Source of the DNA: Botryosphaeria dothidea
Taxonomy: Eukaryota > Ascomycota > Dothideomycetes > Botryosphaeriales > Botryosphaeriaceae
Direction: 5' to 3'
Length of the DNA stretch: 64,000 nucleotides
Assembly: GCA_011503125.2 (NCBI GenBank)
Contig: WWBZ02000001.1
Span: forward strand, 2,418,001-2,482,000
The notes under the pieces were generated by a model, which saw only the letters and a program-made list of their open reading frames with translations, was not told the DNA's origin and made no database searches. Both the position numbers and the translations under genes were made by a program. Shown here one piece after another: positions 53,599 through 64,000 of this stretch. Positions within the stretch are counted from its first letter, which is position 1. Each line of letters begins with the position of its first letter.

Positions 53599-54013
53599 GC
53601 TTGTTGGTCGGCTGAATCATTGGGATGACGTGGTAGTATGGAAAGACTGCGCGCGGTAGAGATATGCGCTGCGTTGTATCATATTGTGGGATCATGGATA
53701 TATCAAAAAAGCGGATTGCTCTCAAGAACCAAAGTGTGCGCCCTACGGGAACCCAATGGTTGGAGTTGACTCGAATTTACTTACTTTTGGATCCGAATAC
53801 AATAGAACTTCCCAGGGGCGATCTCTCAATACAGATCTTGAATTGTTGGTTGTATGTCTCTGCCTCAATGGCAGTATTCGAGTCAAGAAAAGTGTCAGAA
53901 AGCGGTCATCTGGGCCGTGTGTGCATTAAGCCTTTTACTTATGCTAGTGTTTTTCGAATTCACTATTTACTCCTCAAATACCTGTTTCCCTCTTCTTCTT
54001 TCTCAAGTCTCTC
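53599..54013. other. Convergent intergenic region
   Basis: The 3' flanks of the ribosomal protein and GET2-like genes; short frames without motif. Confidence 0.5.
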
Positions 54014-54973
54014 TCAATTCGCCACTAGTCCCTTCCACCAAGCCATCGCGCCCAACACAAATACCACCACCATTGCATCTGCCACCACAGTAGTGTATAT
54101 CACACTGTACCTCCCCACCAACCGCACATACCCCGCGAATGGCTCCGGAAGAACCGAACCTAGTGTTCCCATTATGCCACCTTGCTGCAGCTGCCCCTTC
54201 TCCAAGAAGAACCGCGTCGTCTGCAGCAGCACCTCCGCAGTCGCAAAAATGTAAAACAGCTGCTTGCCCACCCCTCCGTCCTCCAGCACTGACTGGCTCC
54301 GGCTCAGCTTCGACCCGTTAAACGTCGAGGTCAGCGCTATGTACGCCGCCAGGCCGAACGAGAAGACCGCGTGCACGATCCGCCAAACGTATGCAGAGCT
54401 CGTTGCAGCTTGCTGCTGTTGCTGGTCCGCCGGGCCGCCTGCTCCACCCGACGTTCCCATCATCGCTTGCATCATCTTGAGCATCGGGTCGTCCTGCTGC
54501 GCGCCGTTGGCGCCAGGCGGCCCGCCAGCGCCGCCTTGCAGCATCTGCTGCATCATCTGCATCATCGGGTCGTCCGCCATGCCGCCGGCGGGGCTGTCCG
54601 TTCTGCTCGCGGGGCCGAAGGGCGTCGAGGTGCCCGAGGCGCCGAGCGAGGGGGGGAGGCGTCGGGGTGCGGGCTCGTAGTAGTGTTCGCTGATGTCGAC
54701 TTCGGGCGGGTCTCCCTCGTCGTGTGTGGCGGCTGCGGGTGTGGGCTCGGCGGGCTTGGGAGGGGCGGGACCGGCTGAGGAGGTCTATTAGGAGCTAGAG
54801 ATGAGCTTTTTGGAGGGGGAGCGCGTACCATCCTCGACTGCGGGAGCTGGGCGGCCGCTCAGCGATGTGATGGCTTCGAGGCGTGATGCGCCTTGCGCGG
54901 CGATTTTGGCTTGTCGGCGCTCGCGGCGTTCGCGGGCACGGCGTTGGGCGTCAGACTCCTGAGGTGCCTCCAT
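54014..54973 (-). CDS. GET2: Get2-like receptor for tail-anchored protein insertion
   Basis: Exons 54973-54829 and 54774-54014 with a 54-bp intron, 301 residues. In the GET pathway Get1/Get2 form the ER receptor for the Get3 ATPase carrying tail-anchored proteins. The N-terminus has the arginine-rich Get3-binding motif (AQRRARERRERRQAKIAAQG), as in yeast Get2 and animal CAMLG. A long low-complexity Pro/Ser/Gly region follows with MADDPMMQMMQQMLQ and DPMLKMMQAMMG repeats. The C-terminal third has three hydrophobic segments (AYVWRIVHAVFSFGLAAYIALTS, FYIFATAEVLLQTTRFF, VIYTTVVADAMVVVFVLGAMAWW). The acceptor chosen (CCTCAG) is the only one that keeps phase. Confidence 0.82.
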
Positions 54974-55525
54974 GACTGGGCAGTAGGAAGGGGTTTGGTG
55001 GAGGGGCGAGAGAGCCGCGGGGGTTGTGTCGATATTGTTGCGCAAGGTGGTTGAAAGTCAAGTGCTACGTCAACGGCCCGAAATTCATAGTGAGCTGCCC
55101 TACCTGGCGGGTAAGTTTCCTTATTTGGTTAGTCTGTGACTTCCAATCATTCTCCGTCTTGCGACCCCATCGCTCTTCACCGTCTCTTCCTCACCGCGGA
55201 CATCGTGACGCGGCATCCTGGACAACAGTGTCACCCCGGGACTACGCGTGACTCCGCCATGGGTCGCACCGAGCGGGGATGGTACAAAGTTGCACTACGC
55301 TGAGGTCGAGGCAACAAAGGTGACGACAACAGCTGAGAGGACATCCAGGGATGAACATATGTACCAGTAAGCCTTGCATGACTCTTACAGAAATCTCCAA
55401 TAGCATTCTGTTTTCTCCAGGCAGCAATCAGCTGCGGCCTCTGTGAGCATTATTTACCTGCCCATCTCCCCCTTGCCTTTTTTTGGACTTCCTCTCCGCT
55501 TCTTTTCGTCGTATACTATGAAACA
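54974..55525. promoter_or_regulatory. Divergent promoter, GET2 / HET gene
   Basis: About 550 bp between divergent starts; C/T-rich just before the HET gene. Nothing else seen. Confidence 0.45.
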
Positions 55526-57238
55526 ATGCCATCGACGAATCGGGACGTCAAAGCTCTCATATCCCGTCGCTGCCGGCCAATTCTATTGCAGCTCAAGAAG
55601 TGCTGCCAGTCTCATGGCGACTCTTGCAATACCGAACTCTTCCCCGTTGGGGAGGAAGAATTTGAGATCTATCTCATCGATGTGAAAAAAATGTGTCTAG
55701 TCAAAAGAAGGGCGTCAGATTGCGGCTATTTCACCCTTAGCTACGTTCGGGGTGGTATCGACCAATACCGTCTCTCCAAAACCAACCTGGCATATCTACG
55801 ACAGGAAAGATCCTTGACCATTCTCGTGGACCGGATTGCTCCAGTCGTCCGCGACGCCATAAACCTCGTTCAAGGACTCAAAGGAACTTATCTATGGGTA
55901 GACACTCTCTGTATAGTTCAGGATGATGATCTATCAAAACACAACCAGATTCAACACATGGCACATATCTACAGCAGGTCATTCCTCACAATTGTTGCGG
56001 CTGAGTCTCTGGACGCAAACAGCAAGCTCCCATTCACTCAATACGTGGACCCAGCAAAAATAACTGATACTTACCCTGGCGCTAATTCACCTGTCTACGA
56101 CGGAGATTTGGAGCAGTCTTTGCTGCACTCGAAGTTCGGGAGCCGAGGCTGGACTTTCCAAGAAGTTCTGCTCTCTCGAAGGCGTCTTTTCACTTTTACG
56201 AACCAAACTATACTCCATTGCGGCAAAGGAAGTTGGTATAGCGGACTTTCCGATGACTGGGAGGTACCTTGGAAAGGCACCCGTTATCCGCTTCTTCCTC
56301 TGCCACTTTCAAGGTTGGAAGAGCCACCGAAGACAGACGAGGAAACGACTGCGCACCACCTCTTGTCATACAAAGGCGTAGTCGAAGCTTATACTCAAAA
56401 GCACTTCACCTTCGACTCCGATATATCCGCTGCTTTTGCAGGGATACAGTCCACATTTGAGGCCGTACTCGGCTGTCGCTTTCACTACGGGATGCCTGAG
56501 GATCTCATCGAGCATAGCATCCTATGGAGTCCATCGGCTGGAAAAGGTCCCGGTCGCCGACGTCGAGGATTTCCGAGCTGGACTTGGCAAGGTTGGATAG
56601 GAGCTGTATCCTTTCCAGCCCTTGGAGGAGAATATCGAAACGAAAATTCGCTCACGCAGTCATGGTTATCGAATCCGGGGATTATCCTCTCAAACGAGGA
56701 TGAGGAATATGCACCACCTACTAGCCTACCTTTGCATCACTCTGGACTCTATATGATCCCACAAATGGCTTCTCTTGACAATCCGAAGGCATTATCGACC
56801 AGCTGTTTTAATCCTGATGGTGCGCTTTCATTCCAAGCTTGCACGATCCCGTGTTTCTTAGCCCCAAAATCACGGGTGCCACCATACACCTCAGGGATGC
56901 TTGCCTTGTCGCCAAATTCAGCCAGAAAATCCCAGATAAACATTTCAAGACCAAGTTCTCGCCAAGTCGGAACGCTCGACGGTGTCGAGTACGCTGATGT
57001 GGAGGATAGCTTCAACGCAGGCCGCTCGGTGGAGCTAATTGCTATAGCATACTCCCGCAGTATCTGGCACAACCACTATAATGAGCTCTGGTGCCGTGAA
57101 CTACCTGCTTGGAGTTGCATGAATGTCATGTTGATTCAGTGGTATGATGGTTATGCGGAGAGATTGGGTGTCGGACAGATAGAAGCAGAACCATGGGGAA
57201 CGCTTCACCCTTCACGAAAACACATCAGGCTCATATGA
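55526..57238 (+). CDS. HET-domain (heterokaryon incompatibility) protein
   Basis: 570 residues, single exon. HET-domain blocks in order: YFTLSYVRGG (family Y-x-LSY-x-WG), YLWVDTLCIVQDDDLSKHNQIQHMAHIYS (family YLWID-LCI-QDD), TIVAAES and GSRGWTFQEVLLSRRRLFTFT (family R-G-WT-QE-LL). The domain occupies about residues 55-240; the rest is the variable C-terminal region typical of fungal HET genes. HET proteins can trigger a death response when unlike strains fuse, but most are of unknown specificity. The usual tryptophan of the first block is replaced by arginine, a detail to keep in mind for function. The presence of an intact HET gene marks this as an accessory, fast-evolving stretch. Confidence 0.88.
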   Translation: MPSTNRDVKALISRRCRPILLQLKKCCQSHGDSCNTELFPVGEEEFEIYLIDVKKMCLVKRRASDCGYFTLSYVRGGIDQYRLSKTNLAYLRQERSLTILVDRIAPVVRDAINLVQGLKGTYLWVDTLCIVQDDDLSKHNQIQHMAHIYSRSFLTIVAAESLDANSKLPFTQYVDPAKITDTYPGANSPVYDGDLEQSLLHSKFGSRGWTFQEVLLSRRRLFTFTNQTILHCGKGSWYSGLSDDWEVPWKGTRYPLLPLPLSRLEEPPKTDEETTAHHLLSYKGVVEAYTQKHFTFDSDISAAFAGIQSTFEAVLGCRFHYGMPEDLIEHSILWSPSAGKGPGRRRRGFPSWTWQGWIGAVSFPALGGEYRNENSLTQSWLSNPGIILSNEDEEYAPPTSLPLHHSGLYMIPQMASLDNPKALSTSCFNPDGALSFQACTIPCFLAPKSRVPPYTSGMLALSPNSARKSQINISRPSSRQVGTLDGVEYADVEDSFNAGRSVELIAIAYSRSIWHNHYNELWCRELPAWSCMNVMLIQWYDGYAERLGVGQIEAEPWGTLHPSRKHIRLI

Positions 57239-57670
57239 ACACCGTTCCAAACTACCCGTGGTCTTACTTTTTTTTTTTGGTTCTACTCATTAATGTTTTC
57301 TCACACAAACAGACACTGGAGAAGTTCTCTACAAGCATGAGCAAGAGAGTGTAGTGACGACACGCGGAGCTTACTAGTTTTCTATATTCTGGATCAATTT
57401 GACATGATGTGCTTCATACGAAAATTTACTATTCGTTGCCCATGCCTGGTTCATGCGTTATAGACGGATATGGTGTTTTGCGTAAGCAGTCCGAGCACCC
57501 GACTTCGGCTCCGACCAATCCATCGCACAAAAGCCGCACCCATCAGCTTTTCCTCCCGAGAGAAGACATTCCATCACCTTTGGCCTTTTTTCCATTAGCA
57601 TCACACTTCTTCTCTTTTCCTTTCTGCCTGAAACTTCCGTTTATCTCCCGCTATCGTAGACCGGCTTAAC
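57239..57670. other. Intergenic spacer
   Basis: About 430 bp with a short T-run near 57,268-57,279. No coding motif. Confidence 0.5.
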
Positions 57671-58406
57671 ATGAGCAATATTCTTTTCCCGAAGCTATAC
57701 GCTTCAATCCGGTGTTCCGGGCAACCCCCAATCACTTCCCAAGAGTTCTCCGCACTTTTCAAGCGCTCTGCATTGGTGGGCTCCCGCTGCAAATTCTTTT
57801 CGCAGTCATCTCATCATAATTTCTTCGCGCCAATGCGAGCCCTTGCATGCCAAAATCCAAAGCCGTGCAACAAAACACGAGGTATCCCACCACCGACAAC
57901 CGTAGCCTTCTGGACCTCTAAAGAAACCTGGAAAAGATCTTCTATCAACACTCTTCGCTGTCTGGTCGGTTGCACCCTCGGCGACTTCTCCGCACTTTGG
58001 TTCCTCCAGTCTTTCTACCCGGACCTCGAAGTCGGGACCATCATGGCAACATCCAGTGAGCAGCCTTCTCACGCATATTACAACTACCTGATACTGACCA
58101 TCACCTCGAAAAGTGGCTGCGGGAGTCACATCCTCCATGACTCTGGAGACGGTCCTCCTGCGAATCGGTCGTGACGGGCTGTCCTGGCCTGCGGCAGCCA
58201 AAACGGCAGCGGGAATGAGCCTGATTTCCATGCTGACCATGGAGATGGCGCAGAATCTGGTGGACTACCACCTCACCGGCGGAGCGGTCAATCTCGGAGA
58301 TCCGTGGTTTTGGACTGCTGCGGCGGTCTCGATGGGTGCCGGGTTTCTTGCGCCATTGCCGTATAACTATGTGAGATTGCGGAAGTTTGGGAAGAGCTGT
58401 CATTGA
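57671..58406 (+). CDS. DUF4396-family membrane protein
   Basis: Exons 57671-58055 and 58114-58406 with a 58-bp intron, 225 residues. The N-terminal 85 residues look like a targeting or linker extension. The family core begins KETWKRSSINTLRCLVGCTLGDFSALWF, then MAAGVTSSMTLETVLLRIGRDGLSWPAAAKTAAGMSLISMLTMEMAQNLVDYHLTGG and ends with AGFLAPLPYNYVRLRKFGKSCH. This repeats the pattern of the DUF4396 family, with conserved Cys in TLRCLVGC, Met/His-rich helices (SMLTMEMAQN; VDYH) and a terminal Cys-His. Bacterial members often lie near metal-handling genes, so a copper or other metal role is possible, but nothing here proves it. Confidence 0.8.
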
Positions 58407-58711
58407 GTGGTGTGAATAGAGAGGGTCTCGAGTGTGGCTTGATATTCATGTATTAACACCTGTTTGAACCCCGACTATTTGAGTTTCGATAAAACCAACT
58501 ATATCTCAGCTCAAATGAAAGCTTCAATTGGTATGAGCGGAGATGTTTTCGGGCTTCGCAATGCTCTTCTGAGGTACCGCTTTTGATCAGAGGGTCTCGT
58601 TGCTCCGAGGAGGCTGTGGCGGTGTCTGGCTGAGTTTGATTTGTGTGCTCAAGCCTACCAGCTTTTTCGAAACAGTGCAAGACCCTTTTGAGGGTTGGCT
58701 GTCAGCAAAAA
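58407..58711. other. Convergent spacer
   Basis: About 300 bp between the DUF4396 gene and the transcription factor. If the last possible intron of the factor (58699-58743, only 45 bp, with a weak branch site) is used, its coding sequence extends to 58453. Confidence 0.45.
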
Positions 58712-61246
58712 CTATGGACCCCCAAAGAAGTGGTATGCATTTACATTTCCACACTGAGCTCTCGGCAAGTAACTCAGCGCACGCAGAAAGCATAACGCTG
58801 CAAACTGGTCCTCGGTCTTCGTATACGGCCCTCCAATTTCCGCAATTGCTTCTCTGATTAATTTCGCAAGAACATCTCGTGACTGACTCTGGCGGTAGAA
58901 TGAGTTCTTGGTTTGTAGATACCAGAACAGAAGAAGACCTTTCAAGAGATGTTAGGTTAGCCTGGGACTCGTTGAGGTGGGGTGTCGGTAAATTGAGGTA
59001 GTGTCCAAACATACCACTTTCGCAGCAAGCAGTAGCACAAAGAGGCGCAAAGCGATGAGGTGCCACTTTTTGTATGTACTTCAGACCCAGCCGACAATCG
59101 GATCGTAAAGCCTCCGCTGCCCGCAGTAAGGCCTTATCCAACCAGGGAGAACAGTTTTCTGCAAAGAGGTTTCCACGCTCCTCCGAGTTGTGCAGAATAG
59201 AAGGAGAGCGCAGTAGCCTTTTCATACTCGCCAGCTGTTGGCTTCCATAAAGGTGATAGTAGACCGAGTTGAGCAGAGATACCGCACACTGGATCATTGG
59301 AGTTGGTTTAGAGCCGAGAACCAATCCTTTGATATGCTGTTTTAACATACGGTTAATTACTTGCACCGGTGCGTCCATTTTGTCAACGAAACTGATGTAA
59401 AGATCTTCATGGTGGGGGTCGGCAAGGGTTTCAAATGAACAGATACGACAAAGCATCGCAGATATTACAGTGACAAAGCCAAACTCATTAATGCTCCTGG
59501 CCGGTGCTTGACCAGCGAGGATGCTAGCCAGAGCATCTGAACTGTGCTGGACCTCAGTGAGCGGTCTCCAGCTTTCCTTTTCCTCAAGCCATTCAATGTT
59601 GGTGCAAGGAAGAGGAAACTTGGCCTCGAGGATGGGAGGGGCGAAGCTGCTTTCTCTTCCCACTGAACTGAGAGCTGCCGCAATGACAATCGCACCAGAA
59701 ATGCATCTGTTTTCTTGTTAGTTCTGATGATGTGCTTACTCCTGGAAATCTTGCATACCGACTAATACTCTCTTGATAAATCCAGTCCTCATAATTTATT
59801 ACTGGGCACTGCTTCAATTCGCGAAGGCCTTCATGGGCAAGCTGCGAAAAGATCACATCAGCTTCAGGGACAGGGTGTGACGTCCTTTTCTGCCATACCA
59901 TCATAGTGAAAGGAAAAGTATGGATAGCATGTTGCTCCATTTCCGAATCACGGCCGCAAGTTCCAAAATAGGTCAACAGTAAATAAGTCTGCAACAACCA
60001 CAGTTGGAATTTGCAGTCTTTCATCCCAGAAAGGATTAATCGTTCGTTCTACGCAGAGCATAAGTCTGTCAGCAATCGGTAACCAGGTAAATATAGGAGA
60101 AACATCCCCTTGGATCGGAATTTTCCAGGGTCCATATTCACCTCAGAAATAAGCTGAAGAGAGGCCGCGTGCATTGTTGCGGCAGTTTCATGCTCACTCA
60201 GATATAACGCTCCACATGCCATGATTTCCAATAGCAACGGCGCTGTCCTCACACCCTATCAGTATCTGCTCTGAGGCTTTGTGTTAGTGAACTCACATGG
60301 CATGGTACCAAAACTGAATGACGGGCGGTGGATGACGGGAAGGTGGGGGGCCATATGGTTAAAGAATGCTTTCACGAACCGGATCACGGCGTACTTTGAT
60401 GGGAGCTGGAAGCCTTGGAGAACATGGGCAGAAACAGATTGTGACAGGTTTTCTTGAGCTTCTGAATACTCCTCGTCCCCAACCAGGAGCAATCTTTCGG
60501 ACTTCTCCGATTCCTTGTTGTCATCCTCGAATGAAGAGCCTAGGCTGGAGGAGTCGAATTGGGAAGATGGGAAATCTTCCAGTCCATTCATTGATATCTC
60601 AAACAAAGTCTCCCGAAATTGTGGTAGTGAGATACTAGAGTCATGTAAATCCATGAATCTGGGATCGGAAAACTGACGGAGTGGGAAGGAATCGAGAATA
60701 GAGTTGTGGAAATCGGACTGGAGACCGGCTGGATGTCCAGGTAGATGGCCCAGATCAAGCGGTGAATTGAAAGAAGATCTATCCGTGTCTTGCGTCTTCG
60801 AAAATGAAAATAACGATTCCTGCGGGAATGGGATTTGCGTGCTATCAAGGTCAAGTAAGTTTTGGTGGGACTCTATGGTCAAAGCTGGATCAAAGGCGTC
60901 TGAGGCCGAGAAGGTGTTGCTTATAACTTCGTTCCTCGTGTGACTCGAAGCCTCTTCTTGGTGGAATTTCCGCGTATGCCGGATTATTACATCTTTTCTT
61001 AAAGACGCTACAGGACAATATTGACAGGTGTACGGTTTCTCCGCGCGATCTACCGTTACAAGGTCAACGGAAATAGCGGAAGCTAGGGCTTGGAAGTAGT
61101 AACTCACGTGTTTTCTGGTGTCGCCTCAGATGGGCAAATCGATTGAATGTGGCGTTGCATTGTGGGCACGAGAACCGATTGGCTGATGTTGAGTTGGTCA
61201 GGGTGGAGGTTTCCTGATTTGAGAAGTTACCACGCCTCTCCGCCAT
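58712..61246 (-). CDS. C2H2 zinc-finger / fungal-specific transcription factor
   Basis: Six exons read by eye: 61246-61108, 61049-60297, 60242-60142, 60048-59759, 59706-59015 and 58938-58712; introns of 58, 54, 93, 52 and 76 bp, all in phase; 733 residues. The N-terminus has two C2H2 fingers: CPQC...H-x3-H and CQYC...H-x4-H; the last histidine of the first finger is coded across the first intron (C|AT). A Ser-rich linker leads to the fungal-specific transcription-factor domain: VIRFVKAFFNHMAPHLPVIHRPSF, then SPLLLEIMACGALYLSEHE, LQTYLLLTYFGTCG and NYEDWIYQESISR. Such factors are sequence-specific nuclear regulators, often of nearby metabolic genes. It stands next to an oxidase on the same strand. 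Confidence 0.85.
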
Positions 61247-61729
61247 TGCCGATTCGCTCACGATCTGTAAGTAAAATCTGGTAATTATAGATCAGGCAAG
61301 TAGATAGGCCTGCAGCTCATGTGGCGTTCAAATGCAAAAGCAAAAGATATTGAATACGGGGGGCGTTCAAGGGGAAGGCTGGAGTGCACAGGATCCGGCG
61401 GAGTCTTCCCGATCAGTTCTCTGACAAATCCGTAGCCTCTCCGCACGAAACCGGGTGCAGTAGTATTTGGCGACGTATTGAGACTGCAAATGCAGTTCCC
61501 GGGCCAATAGGGAAGCTGATTCTCCAAGCTCTCGGCCGGGCTCGACCTTTTCGGTAACTATATCTTCCGCATTTGCCTCAACGGGGAATTGATTGGCCAA
61601 ATCGAAGCAAGATGGAAAATCTAATTAGAGAATTCGAAACCTGAAAACTAATGATGTATACAAGAGTCTTTCTTAACAGTCTGAAATGCTCATATCAAAG
61701 TAATGGGAAAATACGCATCTCCCGGTATC
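61247..61729. other. Intergenic between transcription factor and oxidase
   Basis: About 480 bp: transcription-factor promoter and oxidase 3' flank. No coding motif. Confidence 0.5.
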
Positions 61730-63194
61730 TCAAAGCTTCGCTTCGTCGCCGAGGATTTTGCTGAAGCCTCTATAACCTACAAACATTTCCGATGGATCAT
61801 ATCTCGCCCTGATCTGGAGCCACCTTCGGAGGGCAGAGTCCGTCATTACCCTTGTCATTTTTTGATCTTCGTTGAAATCGGCAACGCAGACACCGCAGCT
61901 CACTTTCTCGGCCTTCTCGAAAACTCTGCGTTGATGATTGTCCATGTACGCATCTCGCGCCGGATCTTTCCAGCAGCCCATGAACGAGATGTAGGATTTC
62001 TGAGGTAAACTCAAGGCTTGGTCGGCCTCATCCGGATAATAACCCAGCGGAGCCATTGTTCCCGTGGACAAGCGAGACGGCAGATCGTACATGACAGGTG
62101 TGATAGCATCGATTAACTAGTCACTTGTTAGCCCCAGACTATCGCTGTTTAACATGAGTGATTTTTAATCATACCTCATCGTTGGTGAACTTTGGGTCTG
62201 ACAAAATGCTGTCAACACACCACCGCTCTCCATTGCCATTCGGCTGGAACTTCTCCTGCAAGTTCCACAGATCCGGCCAAGTCCTTTCGAGCGCCGGGAC
62301 CATCTCGACCACGTATGGTTGAAATTCCTTGGGTAATGTATCCCACGGACTCGCAGTGGTCTTGGCCTCCTCCAGAGAATCCAAATACATGGTCTGGTTG
62401 ATGACGAACATGATGCGCGGTTTGTCTGATTCGTCGCCATCACCGGGCTGCTCCATGTCCGAACGGAACGTCAGGTAGAACAGGTCCACACCGTACTATG
62501 GCACTTTTTCCTTCGTCTCCAACACCTGCTTCAACAACGGCTTGAAGATTTCGGTCGAATCGACAATGATTGTGGTGTCGAACGGCTTTTTGGCCGGGAT
62601 CGTTCTCGCCCAGATCCTCGTGATCACGCCGAAGAACCCTTGACCACTACCCGGAAAAGCCCAGAAGAGATCCGGATTCTGCGTCTTGCTGGCAATCACC
62701 ACTTCTCCACGCGGGGTGACGATTTCCAGCTGTGTGATCCAGGAGCCGCTGGTGTATCCCCACCCTCGCATAAAGCAGCCTTGGCCGCTGGCAAGCAGGA
62801 AGCCCCCGATTCCGACACTTCGAGAGTGACCCCAGGGGAGGAATCGTCGGAGGGCTAGAAGTTCGGTGGCTAACTCCTCAAATACATGCCCTGGGCTGAA
62901 GGAGACAATCTTGGTCCGGGTGTCAAAGTCGACGCTCTTGTTGAGGTTCTTGGTGTCGATCAAGATGCCTTTTTCCACGAGCGAAAAGCAGAAGAAAAGG
63001 TGGCCGCCGGAGCGGACACCTACCTTCAGTCCCTGGCTTTTTGCTCGGGCAATTATGGATGCAACCTCAGCCGTGGTCGTTGGTGTGTAAATTTCCGCAG
63101 GTGCAGCATCGGGGACGCGCCCATTAAAGAACCTCCGACGGGCTTTGTGGTAGCCCTCGGAGGTGGGAGTCAAGCTTTGAAGAGATGTCGACAT
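61730..63194 (-). pseudogene. FAD-linked (BBE-type) oxidoreductase with in-frame TAG
   Basis: Exons 63194-62175 and 62116-61730 with a 58-bp intron (GCTAAC branch), 469 codons if read across one internal stop. It is like 6-hydroxynicotine oxidase/berberine-bridge enzymes: YTPTTTAEVASIIARA (FAD-binding start), VGVRSGGHLFF (usually GVRSGGHS, the first flavin site), GHSRSVGIGGFLLASGQGCFMRGWGYTSG and QNPDLFWAFPGSGQGFFGVIT, then after the stop YGVDLFYLTFRSD, SPWDTLP and a C-terminal YDPSEMFVGYRGF. A single TAG lies at 62496-62498 between KEKVP and YGVDL; the frame is the same on both sides. No splice pair removes it. The second covalent flavin cysteine of canonical members is not obvious. It is either a recent pseudogene or a stop-containing allele. 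Confidence 0.78.
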
Positions 63195-63816
63195 TTTTGT
63201 GCGGTGCGATGTTTGAGTGAGTAAAGGAATACTTCTAGTCTGACAGGTAAAGCAGCATACTTCCTACATGTACATATACTGTTTGAAAGACCAGTGGCCA
63301 CCCGTAGAAGCGCCGCTTTGAGGCTGCCGCTGACCTCCCCACCTGCTGCTGAGACAATGCTGGGTGGCTACGCACAAGCGCCACCTAAGCAACTAAACCA
63401 GTAGGACTTGCCTGACTGAATGCCTTACACCCATTGACGGGGTTGTTTCCGTGGGGCATTGCATTGTTTTTGTCACGCGGCTGACGATTTGCAGCCCGGA
63501 AAGGGGGGAACTTCTCGTCAACATATCGTAGAGCATACCAGGGCAAAATCCTTCTGCAATCGTTCTCAGATGTGAAAATTCTGAGTATTTATCTTCCCGA
63601 CGAGTAATGACATACTGCTTTCAATCTATTTGAAGCGTGAAAATGCCTTACGGATAGCTTGTTCATCTAACATATTGGAAACACTGTCGTCTGATTCATT
63701 ACGTAGCATCATGATATGCTCTTAAAGAGGCTGGATTGATGATAACAAAAATCTCTCAAATCAATGACTTGGCGGTTTGGCTATTGGATATGCTTAACTA
63801 AGCCTTATACATAAGT
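63195..63816. other. Intergenic, about 0.6 kb
   Basis: The oxidase promoter and the 3' flank of the gene at the window edge. AT-rich, no motif. Confidence 0.45.
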
Positions 63817-63978
63817 TCACAACCTTGCTCCAAGCCTCGGCTTACTGACTACCGCCGGCTTGATCCTCCCGGCATTCAAAGTTTTCATGCGCCCCTGCTC
63901 ATCAAGATCATAGAATATCACAAATGGTGCCTTGTATCCTCCACCCTTCTGGACTGGCGGTCCGACATCGTAAAACGG
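63817..63978 (-). CDS. Last exon of an unidentified gene, truncated by window edge
   Basis: On the minus strand a frame follows a good 3' splice site (TACTAAC then AATAG, ending at 63979) and runs PFYDVGPPVQKGGGYKAP then FVIFYDLDEQGRMKTLNAG to a TGA at 63817-63819. About 53 residues. The DEQGRMKTLN strand recalls the final strands of SnoaL-like/NTF2-fold proteins, but the fragment is too short to name. The rest lies beyond position 64000. Confidence 0.5.
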   Translation of the reverse strand, partial: PFYDVGPPVQKGGGYKAPFVIFYDLDEQGRMKTLNAGRIKPAVVSKPRLGARL

Positions 63979-64000
63979 CTATTTAATCTAAACGTTAGTA

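Noticed and set aside
58453..58743. Extra last exon for the transcription factor
   Set aside because: It needs a 45-bp intron with no reasonable branch site; kept only as an alternative C-terminus.
1..64000. tRNA genes, transposons, CRISPR arrays
   Set aside because: No B-box-like tRNA sequence in a clover-leaf context, no terminal inverted repeats with a transposase frame, and no regularly spaced repeats were seen; a CRISPR array is not expected in a fungal chromosome.

Overview
This window looks like a piece of a filamentous ascomycete (Pezizomycotina) chromosome, most likely Dothideomycetes-like; the class assignment is inference. The evidence is many intron-containing genes with short introns (about 45-140 bp, one of 202 bp), GT...AG boundaries and CTAAC/CTGAC-type branch points 10-25 bp before the acceptor. 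It also carries fungus-specific families: a HET-domain protein, a C2H2 plus fungal-specific transcription factor, an MNN10/11-type mannosyltransferase, an AYR1-like reductase and a fungal phenylalanine ammonia-lyase. Genes lie on both strands, often as divergent pairs. I recognised no transposon, tRNA, rRNA or CRISPR array.

Layout. 1-14 kb is sparse and lineage-specific: a His/Arg-rich low-complexity protein, two long disordered proteins, a secreted six-cysteine protein, two small membrane or secreted proteins, and a broken zinc-finger gene. 13.7-16.8 kb holds a SnoaL-like protein and a Baeyer-Villiger-type flavin monooxygenase on the same strand. 18-29.4 kb is core housekeeping: a TBL1/Sif2-like WD40 protein, a TMEM115-like membrane protein, HMG-CoA lyase, Dph1 (diphthamide), an intact copy of the zinc-finger family, a small membrane protein and mannose-6-phosphate isomerase. 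30-40 kb has a GT34 mannosyltransferase, a five-exon coiled-coil protein, two divergent short-chain dehydrogenases, an alkylguanine-DNA alkyltransferase with an unusual N-terminal block, and phenylalanine ammonia-lyase. 41.8-42.5 kb holds a third zinc-finger copy with no visible ATG. 44-55 kb is housekeeping again: SART1/Snu66, mitochondrial ribosomal protein bL28m, peptidyl-tRNA hydrolase 2, a cell-surface membrane protein, an ER-type secretory protein, a Mrp49-like mitochondrial ribosomal protein and a Get2-like receptor. 55.5-64 kb is accessory: HET protein, DUF4396 protein, C2H2/fungal_trans factor, a BBE-type FAD oxidase interrupted by an in-frame TAG, and the last exon of an unidentified gene.

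The observations most worth following are: (i) a dispersed three-member zinc-finger family whose copies are in three states (17-nt deletion and frameshift, intact, ATG missing but ORF and intron kept); (ii) the alkyltransferase fused to an uncharacterised N-terminal block; (iii) a 17-nt exon and a possible 3-nt exon; (iv) a strong TATA promoter at about 5.98 kb with no long ORF behind it; and (v) the stop-interrupted oxidase next to a transcription factor. All exon boundaries were read by eye from splice consensus, reading-frame continuity and family resemblance, without transcript data.
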